This document shows, piece by piece, positions 1 through 4,345 of a stretch of DNA of 7,450 bases. The translations under genes were made by a program, and so were the position numbers. Position 1 is the stretch's first letter; each line of letters opens with the position of its first letter. The DNA lies in the NCBI GenBank assembly GCA_001817615.1, contig MHIR01000055.1, forward strand, positions 1 through 7,450. Direction: 5' to 3'. The notes beneath the pieces were generated by a model. That model had not been told where the DNA came from. It did not search any database and saw only the letters and a list, made by a program, of their open reading frames with translations. This stretch comes from Candidatus Buchananbacteria bacterium RIFCSPLOWO2_02_FULL_46_11b. Lineage in GTDB: Bacteria > Patescibacteriota > Patescibacteriia > Buchananbacterales > UBA6539.

Positions 1-625
1 CTTTTTCTCTTTTTTCCTGGATTTTCTTGATTCGGCGCCGGGTTAAAAAATCATTGGCTTTTTCCCACCAGCCTTTGACCTCTTCGTTTTTATCCGAAAG
101 ATGGGCAAAAGAAACGTTAAACAGCAAAAAGAAGCCGATTAAAGTCAAAGCCAAAGCGGCAATCAGCGCCGCCCAGGGGCCCATTAAATTTAAAAACGGA
201 TAAGCCAGAACCAGGCCGGTAAATCCCCCGCCCAAACCCGCTTTGGCCGCCGGCAGCAGATCGTTTTGGTGGGAAAGCAGATGAATCAAACCGTTAAAGC
301 CAAAAATAAAAATGAGCAAGCCAAAAACATTTGACGTTTTAAAAACATATTTGGCCGGCCGGAGCAAAAAATAGCCGATGATAATTAAAACCGCCGGCCA
401 ATACCAGCGGTTGGCGCCAAACATCAGTTTTAAAAAATTATTCAGATAAAGGCCCAGAGCGCCGGCCAGATCCACCAGGCTTAAAAGCAAAATCGCGCCG
501 GCGGCGAATAAAAACACGATTAAAATGCCGCGTTTGATCTCCGGCGCCAATTCCAGCGGCGGCGGCCGAAAGTCCATGTCTCTGATGCCCGAAAAGCCTT
601 TATATTTTCTTTTTCTGTTGGCCAT
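1..625 (-). CDS. ftsK: FtsK/SpoIIIE-type DNA translocase, N-terminal membrane domain (partial, runs off window start)
   Basis: Reading leftward from ATG at 623-625 gives 208 open codons with no stop before the window edge. The protein starts MANRKRKYKG, has a basic then proline-rich stretch (residues 1-30, PPPLELAPEI), then hydrophobic segments at about 32-56, 74-90, 98-118 and 132-171, and a basic, charged linker (RRRIKKIQEKREK) at the edge. The last membrane block carries GGGFTGLVL and LIGFFLLFN, the layout of the FtsK 4TM domain (established family knowledge). FtsK/SpoIIIE proteins anchor at the division septum and use a C-terminal RecA-like motor to pump chromosome ends across it. The motor and gamma domain lie outside the window, so the motor itself is not seen. 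No Shine-Dalgarno precedes the start. A later Met (residue 17) is possible, but the basic N-terminus fits the first. The family is fairly sure; the identity as the sole cellular FtsK is inference. Confidence 0.85.
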   Translation of the reverse strand, partial: MANRKRKYKGFSGIRDMDFRPPPLELAPEIKRGILIVFLFAAGAILLLSLVDLAGALGLYLNNFLKLMFGANRWYWPAVLIIIGYFLLRPAKYVFKTSNVFGLLIFIFGFNGLIHLLSHQNDLLPAAKAGLGGGFTGLVLAYPFLNLMGPWAALIAALALTLIGFFLLFNVSFAHLSDKNEEVKGWWEKANDFLTRRRIKKIQEKREK

Positions 626-636
626 AGAATAGGTAT

Positions 637-665
637 ATTTTAACATATTTCGGTCAAGTGAACAA
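637..665 (-). promoter_or_regulatory. Proximal promoter candidate for ftsK
   Basis: On the minus strand, TTGTTC (660-665) is followed after 17 nt by TAAAAT (637-642), which is preceded by TG one base upstream, making an extended -10. Transcription would begin around 630, only about five bases before the ftsK ATG, so the mRNA would be nearly leaderless. That agrees with the absence of a Shine-Dalgarno. The -35 match is poor. Confidence 0.4.
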
Positions 666-688
666 CCGGCGGGTCATTGTTGCGCGTA

Positions 689-796
689 GAGTAGGTTGTA
701 GCGAGTAGTGAATAGTGAATAGATTATGATAATTAGTAAGTGAGAAATAAATCGTAGTGAGGAAAAAATTAAAATTCTACTCACTACAACTTACTC
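689..796. repeat. Heptad-based inverted repeat between ftsK and the next promoter
   Basis: The left arm 689-708 (gagtaggttgtagcgagtag) and right arm 777-796 (ctactcactacaacttactc) are inverted copies matching at 18 of 20 positions. Both arms and their flanks are built from seven-base units of the type RTAGYGA. Three stand in a row at about 699-719, and the same units recur reversed to about 806. A smaller nested pair, gtagtgag (754-761) and ctcactac (780-787), could form an alternative hairpin. No coding frame is present. It looks like a small interspersed palindromic element of the REP/MITE kind, but no transposase or target-site duplication is visible. Confidence 0.65.
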
Positions 797-808
797 ATTA
801 CTCACTAT

Positions 809-838
809 ATTATACTAAAAACCGCTCAACCCAGCCAA
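809..838 (-). promoter_or_regulatory. Distal leftward promoter candidate upstream of ftsK
   Basis: A perfect TATAAT on the minus strand (809-814) lies 18 nt from a TTGGCT (833-838). If used, transcription starts near 802 and reads through the inverted repeat at 689-796, giving ftsK a structured leader of about 175 nt. The -35 is weak, and the -10 lies at the edge of an AT-rich repeat, so chance is possible. Confidence 0.3.
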
Positions 839-865
839 TTTTATCTATCTTAAATCATGCACACC

Positions 866-885
866 TTATCCACCATTTATCCCAT
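866..885 (+). promoter_or_regulatory. Tandem DnaA-box-like 9-mers upstream of a promoter
   Basis: TTATCCACC (866-874) differs from the consensus DnaA box TTATCCACA at one base. TTATCCCAT (877-885) is a weaker match. Together they run into the -35 hexamer at 885-890. The same two-part arrangement occurs at 5716-5735 ahead of another promoter, which is the main reason to list it. Whether DnaA binds is inference. Confidence 0.4.
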
Positions 886-913
886 TGACAGATAAATCAT
901 AAACGTCTAATTT
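885..913 (+). promoter_or_regulatory. Sigma70-type promoter, rightward
   Basis: A perfect -35 TTGACA (885-890) is followed by a 17-nt spacer and TAATTT (908-913), a four-of-six match to the -10. The start would be near 920, 28 nt upstream of the small ORF at 948. It is the best rightward promoter before the repeat region and could also feed it if the terminator at 1077-1102 is read through. Confidence 0.55.
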
Positions 914-947
914 GAAATCAGATAATTAAAAATTGGCGAAGGAGAAA

Positions 948-1088
948 ATGAAACAAATTGAGGTTGGTAAAATTAAAACGCCTTACCGGCTCTTGGACAA
1001 AGGGCTGTGCTTAAAGCCCTCATCTTTTTACCGCTTCTGCTTCCACTTTCTCTCCCATTCGCTGTCCCCGCTTTTAACCGCCCATTGA
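948..1088 (+). CDS. Small ORF of 46 codons, unrecognised; possible leader peptide or gene remnant
   Basis: ATG at 948 opens a 46-residue frame (starting MKQIEVGKIKTPYRLLDKG) ending at TGA 1086-1088. It has the trappings of a gene: a consensus-like promoter at 885-913, AAGGAG at 939-944 and a strong terminator at 1077-1102. However, the Shine-Dalgarno is only three bases from the ATG, and the stop lies in the terminator loop. The first 20 residues look like ordinary protein. The rest is rich in F, S, L and H from a pyrimidine-rich stretch and looks like non-coding DNA read by chance. It may be a leader peptide, a small-RNA gene with an incidental frame, or the 5' end of a gene whose remainder was replaced by the repeats to the right. 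I do not recognise the protein. Confidence 0.3.
   Translation: MKQIEVGKIKTPYRLLDKGLCLKPSSFYRFCFHFLSHSLSPLLTAH
1001..1028 (+). terminator. Weak terminator-like hairpin inside the small ORF
   Basis: AGGGCT (1001-1006) and AGCCCT (1015-1020) form a six-base stem with an eight-base loop, followed by CATC and then five T. The T run is detached from the stem, so termination is uncertain. With the promoter at 885-913 it could act as an attenuator. Confidence 0.25.
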
Positions 1089-1102
1089 GGCGGTATTTTT
1101 TT
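1077..1102 (+). terminator. Strong intrinsic terminator after the small ORF
   Basis: ACCGCC (1077-1082) pairs with GGCGGT (1089-1094) around the six-base loop CATTGA. One A and then seven T (1096-1102) follow directly. The small ORF's TGA occupies the end of the loop, so the transcript from about 920 would be only about 180 nt. Confidence 0.75.
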
Positions 1103-1119
1103 ATTCGCGCCCGATCTTT

Positions 1120-1281
1120 AATATTATTTTCAGGAGCTTATACGCTTTTCGCCGTCCCGAACCTTTTCCATTATTATTATCGGGAGCTTACACGCTTTTC
1201 GCGCTATGTTGAGCTATAAGCTCCCAGTAATAGCAATGGAAAAGGTGAGGGATTGAGCCCGAAGCTCCTGAAGATAGTATT
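1120..1281. repeat. Imperfect palindrome 1 (nested hairpin)
   Basis: The outer arms 1120-1139 and 1262-1281 are inverted copies with 18 of 20 matches. The inner arms 1156-1190 and 1217-1251 match at 29 of 35. The right inner arm carries ctccc, tggaaaaggtgaggg, and the left arm the reverse. The apex, about 1191-1216, contains the word GCTTTTCGCG. Folded, this is one long interrupted hairpin of about 160 nt. Confidence 0.8.
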
Positions 1282-1500
1282 AAAATATTTCGCTTCTTCA
1301 ATAATTATTATTGGGAGCTTGCACGCTTTTCGCGTCCCGCACCTTTTACACCTTTCGGCGATTCATAGTTTATAGGCTTTTCGCGCTATGTTGAGCCTTG
1401 CTCACTTGAATTTAGCTAAAGGTGTAAAAGGTGAGGGATTGAGCTATAAGCTCCCGGTAATAGTCATGGAAAAGGTGAGGGATTGAGCCCGAAGCTCCTG
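1211..1500 (+). repeat. 60-base direct repeat pair at a 230-base offset
   Basis: Positions 1211-1270 and 1441-1500 are identical at 57 of 60 bases. Each copy begins gagctataagctccc and ends gaagctcctg, and each forms the right arm of one of the two palindromes. A shortened third copy of the last part lies at 1577-1603. This points to duplication of a whole palindromic unit followed by divergence. Confidence 0.85.
1304..1464. repeat. Imperfect palindrome 2 (nested hairpin)
   Basis: caccttttacaccttt (1340-1355) is a perfect 16-base inverted copy of 1418-1433. Outside it, gggagctt (1313-1320) pairs with aagctccc (1448-1455), and the AT-rich flanks match in part. The 62-base apex includes a second copy of the 21-base word found at 1194-1214 (here 1376-1396). 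The design parallels palindrome 1 with a different stem sequence. Confidence 0.8.
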
Positions 1501-1658
1501 AAAACAATATTAAAGTTTTACGCTTTTCACATCCCGAACGATAACTCCAAGCTAACCCCGAGCCGGAGGCGAGGGGGAGCCCGAAGCTCCTGAAAACAGT
1601 ATTTGAGTTTAATGCTTTTTGCGCTTTGCCACGCCGAAGCCCCGAGCGGTCTCAAGCT

Positions 1659-1718
1659 TGTTTAAAGAGAGTCGCCTCTCGACTCGCTTCGCTCGCTCGA
1701 AGCGACTCTCTTTAAACA
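1659..1718. repeat. 17-bp perfect hairpin with a competing inner stem
   Basis: Positions 1659-1675 and 1702-1718 (core gtttaaagagagtcgc) are perfect inverted copies around a 26-base CG-rich loop. Inside, tcgcttcg (1684-1691) can instead pair with cgaagcga (1698-1705), which competes for the same right arm. An outer pair tttgcc (1625-1630) / ggcaaa (1722-1727) may extend the structure. Confidence 0.75.
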
Positions 1719-1758
1719 CGCGGCAAACCATGCCGATTTTCGCTCTAAATAGTACTTT

Positions 1759-1789
1759 GAGGTTGTATCTCTGTACAACCTCTTTTTTT
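1759..1789 (+). terminator. Strong intrinsic terminator with no coding gene upstream
   Basis: gaggttgta (1759-1767) pairs perfectly with tacaacctc (1774-1782) around a six-base loop, followed directly by seven T (1783-1789). It acts rightward only; there is no T run for the other strand. No gene ends just before it, so it either ends a non-coding transcript from the repeat region or insulates the next promoter. Confidence 0.85.
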
Positions 1790-1799
1790 GTCTTATTCG

Positions 1800-1808
1800 T
1801 GGTATAAT
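1800..1808 (+). promoter_or_regulatory. Extended -10 promoter of the RmlD-like gene
   Basis: TGGTATAAT (1800-1808) is a perfect extended -10 (TGn plus TATAAT). No good -35 stands 16-18 bases upstream, because that space is taken by the terminator stem and T run; extended -10 promoters can do without one. The start would be near 1815, leaving a leader of about 50 nt. Confidence 0.6.
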
Positions 1809-1864
1809 ATAAATATCCTCATTGATTTGAAATATCCAATAATTGCCAATATAACTTTGCCTAT

Positions 1865-2674
1865 ATGCCAAAACCAAATATTATTCTTTTCGGCGCCAGC
1901 GGTTTTTTGGGCACAAAAATTTTGGCCTTAAAGCCAAAAACCATCAGGTTATGGACGATTGGCCGAAGCCGGCCGGCCAAAAAAGGAGAATTCAAGCCAA
2001 TCGAGCTTGATTTGCTGGATTTGAAATCATTGGAAAAAATTTTTAAAAAAATTAAACCAAATTTGATTATTCACGCCGCGCGGCTTGAGCCTTTTGACGA
2101 TAATCCGACAAAAGTCAAAAGCTGCACGAAAAATTTGGCTGAAATAATTAAAAGAAATAAAATTAAATTAATTTATATTTCTTCCGACGCCGTGTTTGAC
2201 GGCCGGAAAGGAAATTATCAAGAAAATGACAAGCCTCATCCTTTGACCAACTATGGCAGGGCTAAATTGGCGGCGGAACTGGCTATTAGAAAAAATCTTA
2301 AAAATTATATCATTGTCAGAACCAGTTATATTTACGGCCAAAGCAATGGCCGCTGGGACAAAAGAACGGAAAAACTGATTGAGGAGATAAAAAAGAACCG
2401 GGTGGCTTACCGTTTCAAAGACATGTATCGCTCCCCGATCCTGGTTGACGATTTGGCTAAAGCCGTTTGGCGCTTGGCAAAAACTGATTTTTGCGGAACC
2501 ATCCATATCGCCGGAAAAAAGAAAAGTATTTATCGGTTCAGCCGCGAAATAATAAAAAAAATCGGCCTTGATCCGAAAACAATCAAGCCGGACTTTTTAA
2601 AAATCCGCCGGCCAAAAATCACCGCCGATACTTCGCTCAATATTTCTTTAGCGAAAAAAATCGGGATAAGATAA
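1865..2674 (+). CDS. RmlD-like NAD(P)-dependent sugar reductase/epimerase (extended SDR)
   Basis: This 269-residue protein is an extended short-chain dehydrogenase with the RmlD substrate-binding fold. Visible motifs: the Rossmann glycine motif GASGFLG (10-16), IIHAAR (68-73), the catalytic Ser region YISSDAVFDG (104-113), the catalytic YxxxK as YGRAK (130-134), RTSYIYG (152-158), SPILVDDLA (190-198) and the C-terminal RRPKITADTS (248-257), the position where RmlD has its RP...LD/S motif. RmlD reduces dTDP-4-dehydrorhamnose to dTDP-rhamnose in the cytoplasm. No rmlA, rmlB or rmlC is nearby, so the substrate is inferred and a related sugar epimerase or a MAT2B-like protein is possible. The ATG at 1865 suits the family's N-terminus, although no Shine-Dalgarno precedes it. 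The gene is more AT-rich and lysine-rich than its neighbours. It seems to be transcribed alone, with no clear terminator before cysS. Confidence 0.82.
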   Translation: MPKPNIILFGASGFLGTKILALKPKTIRLWTIGRSRPAKKGEFKPIELDLLDLKSLEKIFKKIKPNLIIHAARLEPFDDNPTKVKSCTKNLAEIIKRNKIKLIYISSDAVFDGRKGNYQENDKPHPLTNYGRAKLAAELAIRKNLKNYIIVRTSYIYGQSNGRWDKRTEKLIEEIKKNRVAYRFKDMYRSPILVDDLAKAVWRLAKTDFCGTIHIAGKKKSIYRFSREIIKKIGLDPKTIKPDFLKIRRPKITADTSLNISLAKKIGIR

Positions 2675-2706
2675 TAAAAATGCCGCTAAAATATTAATCT
2701 TAAACA

Positions 2707-2736
2707 TTGACGGAATCGTTAAAAAAATTATATCAT
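2707..2736 (+). promoter_or_regulatory. Promoter candidate for cysS
   Basis: TTGACG (2707-2712, five of six) and TATCAT (2731-2736, five of six) are separated by 18 nt. Transcription would begin near 2743, about 45 nt before the preferred cysS ATG at 2788. That also argues against the TTG at 2752 as the start, since it would leave almost no leader. Confidence 0.5.
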
Positions 2737-2787
2737 TAATTTAATCTCGTCTTGATTAATCAACTTTATACGGTCAATAAAAACAAT

Positions 2788-4191
2788 ATGCTAAAGATTT
2801 TCAACACCCTTGGCCGGAAAAAGGAAGAGTTCAGGCCGCTTAAAAAAAAGCAGGTGAGCTTTTATCAATGCGGGCCCACGGTTTACTGGACCCAGCATAT
2901 CGGCAATATGCGGGCCATGGTCATCGCCGATTTAATCAGGCGCTCTTTGGAATATCTCGGCTATAAAGTAACGTTTGCCAGAAATTACACCGATGTCGGC
3001 CATCTGACAAGCGATGAAGACGAAGGGGAAGATAAAATAGAAATTGCCGCCCGGCGCGATAAATTATCGCCCCGGGCCGCGGCGGACAAATATATCGCTG
3101 TCTTTGAACAAGATGTTAAAGACTTGAATTGCCTGGAACCGAAATTCAAGCCCCGGGCGACCCAATACATTCCGCAAATGAAAAAAATGGTTCAACAGCT
3201 GCTGGACAAAGGCTTTGCCTATTCAACCGATCTGGCCATTTATTTTGACGTCTCCAAAGCCAAAAATTACACTCAACTATCCGGCCAGGATTTAAGCAAA
3301 AATATCAGCGAAAAGGGCAAGGCCGAGGTAAGCGATCCGCGAAAAAAGAACCCGGCTGATTTTGCCCTCTGGTTTTTTAAGGCCGGAGTTCATAAAAACG
3401 CTTTGCAATACTGGCCCAGTGATTTTTCCTCGCCTTTGGCAAAAAACGGGGAAGGTTTCCCCGGCTGGCACCTTGAATGTTCGGCCATGAATAAAGCGCT
3501 TTTCGGCCCGGCGCTTGATTTGCATCTGGGCGGGGTGGAGCATATTCCCGTGCACCACACCAATGAGATTGCCCAAAGCGAAGCGGCAAGCGGCGTCAAG
3601 TTCGTCAATTACTGGATTCATAACGAACATCTGAATGTTGACAACGGCAAGATGGCCAAATCCCAGGGCACGGCTTATTCCTTGCAAGAAATTAAAGACA
3701 GGGGCTTTGATCCCCTGGTTTTGCGCTATTTCTTTTTGCAGGCGCACTACCGCTCAAAGCAAAATTTTACCTGGGAAGCCCTGATCTCGGCCCAATCGGC
3801 GCTGGCCGGCTGGCGGGAAAAAATTTTAGCCGATAAACAGCAAAAAAAAGGAAAAATCAATCGGGATTTTAAAGATAAATTTTTGGCCGCCCTGCGGGAT
3901 GATTTTAATCTGCCTCAAGCCCTGGCCATTGCCTGGAATTTGCTGAAATCGGATTTGGCCGGCGGCGACAAACTGGCCACAATTTTAGATTTTGACCGAG
4001 TGCTGGGTTTGAATCTGGATCAGATAAAAGCTGAAAAAATTCCCAAAAAAATTCTGGCTTTGGCCGAAAGCCGCCAAATTGCCCGGCGGGAAAAAAATTG
4101 GTCCGAGTCCGACCGGTTAAGAGAAGAAATCGCCCGGCTGGGCTATAAAGTCCTTGACGCCAAAGACGGGTATCAGATTTTACCCCGTTAG
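2788..4191 (+). CDS. cysS: Cysteinyl-tRNA synthetase
   Basis: This 467-residue class I synthetase charges tRNA-Cys with cysteine in the cytoplasm. The start is ATG 2788 (MLKIFNTLGRKKEEF), which matches the usual family N-terminus; an upstream TTG at 2752 would add 12 unlikely residues. All signature residues are present: Cys28 in YQCGPTVY, the HIGN form of the HIGH motif (37-40), Cys231 in WHLECSAM, His256 and Glu260 in HHTNEIAQSEA (the other zinc ligands), and KMAKS (288-292) for KMSKS. The C-terminal helical anticodon-binding part is complete, ending with SDRLREEIARLGYKV then GYQILPR. The length is normal for the family (E. coli about 460). No Shine-Dalgarno is evident. The last codons and stop lie in the left arm of a 19-bp inverted repeat. 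It converges on the barrel gene to its right. Confidence 0.97.
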   Translation: MLKIFNTLGRKKEEFRPLKKKQVSFYQCGPTVYWTQHIGNMRAMVIADLIRRSLEYLGYKVTFARNYTDVGHLTSDEDEGEDKIEIAARRDKLSPRAAADKYIAVFEQDVKDLNCLEPKFKPRATQYIPQMKKMVQQLLDKGFAYSTDLAIYFDVSKAKNYTQLSGQDLSKNISEKGKAEVSDPRKKNPADFALWFFKAGVHKNALQYWPSDFSSPLAKNGEGFPGWHLECSAMNKALFGPALDLHLGGVEHIPVHHTNEIAQSEAASGVKFVNYWIHNEHLNVDNGKMAKSQGTAYSLQEIKDRGFDPLVLRYFFLQAHYRSKQNFTWEALISAQSALAGWREKILADKQQKKGKINRDFKDKFLAALRDDFNLPQALAIAWNLLKSDLAGGDKLATILDFDRVLGLNLDQIKAEKIPKKILALAESRQIARREKNWSESDRLREEIARLGYKVLDAKDGYQILPR

Positions 4192-4291
4192 AAAATTGAT
4201 GTTTTAACTAATTGATGAATATCATAAAATTTTTTAGATTTTAAAATTATTTGTTCTTTATTTCTGTTTACTATTTTCTAACGGGGTAAAA
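4178..4291. repeat. 19-bp perfect inverted repeat over the cysS stop codon
   Basis: The left arm 4178-4196 (core taccccgttagaaaat) and right arm 4273-4291 are perfect inverted copies separated by 76 AT-rich bases. The left arm contains the last cysS codons and the TAG stop. The right arm runs into the A tract that serves as the T tract of the convergent gene's terminator. Neither end has a T run placed to make it a classical rightward terminator, but the hairpin would cap the 3' end of the cysS mRNA. Confidence 0.85.
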
Positions 4292-4317
4292 AAAGAAGGC
4301 AGATTGCTCCGCCTTCT
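4288..4317 (-). terminator. Intrinsic terminator of the FadL-like gene
   Basis: On the minus strand, AGAAGGC (4311-4317) pairs with GCCTTCT (4294-4300) around a ten-base loop and is followed by a T run (plus-strand A run, 4288-4294). It lies about 30 bases past the barrel gene's stop, in the right position and orientation. Confidence 0.85.
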
Positions 4318-4345
4318 GAAATCAAAGGTGCGTTTATTCTCTCTC

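Larger units (their letters stand above)
1103..1758 (+). other. Nested palindromic repeat region without a credible gene; candidate structured RNA
   Basis: This stretch of about 650 bases has no plausible coding frame; short open frames in it merely read repeats. It contains six variants of a GCTTTTCGC-like word (near 1144, 1194, 1326, 1376, 1522, 1614), three copies of a 27-base unit starting gagcccgaagctcctgaa (1255, 1485, 1577), and inverted versions of the same words, so whole units fold on themselves. Substitutions between arms often leave G-U pairs, but there are too few to prove selection. It lies between two rightward intrinsic terminators. The second (1759-1789) has no coding gene to serve, which suggests that the region is transcribed rightward. 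It does not match tRNA, tmRNA, RNase P or CRISPR patterns that I can recognise. A decayed cluster of mobile palindromic elements explains it equally well. Confidence 0.4.

Noticed and set aside
834..937. 9-bp inverted repeat gccaatttt / aaaattggc flanking the 885-913 promoter
   Set aside because: Short, AT-rich and 86 bases apart; can easily arise by chance.
1007..1219. 70-codon rightward open frame
   Set aside because: It starts inside the small ORF's hairpin and then reads through the terminator and repeat words; the protein is low-complexity and has no ribosome site.
1110..1610. CRISPR array
   Set aside because: Repeats are irregularly spaced, self-complementary over their whole length and without unique equal-length spacers; no cas gene is present.
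626..1864. tRNA, tmRNA or RNase P RNA in the gene-poor region
   Set aside because: No T-loop signature (GGTTCGAATCC-like), no CCA-ended acceptor stem and no recognisable conserved RNase P core were found on either strand by eye.
1619..1877. Open frames of about 60-70 codons on both strands across the hairpin and terminator
   Set aside because: They read through the 1659-1718 palindrome and the 1759-1789 terminator, and their protein content simply mirrors the repeats.
2168..2506. 112-codon leftward frame
   Set aside because: It lies wholly within the RmlD-like gene, whose motifs are convincing; shadow frame.
2752..2787. TTG at 2752 as the cysS start
   Set aside because: It adds 12 residues not typical of the family; the ATG at 2788 gives the standard N-terminus and puts Cys28 at the usual position.
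3292..3747. 151-codon and shorter leftward frames inside cysS
   Set aside because: Antisense to well-conserved cysS motifs including HHTNE and KMAKS, with no start signals of their own.
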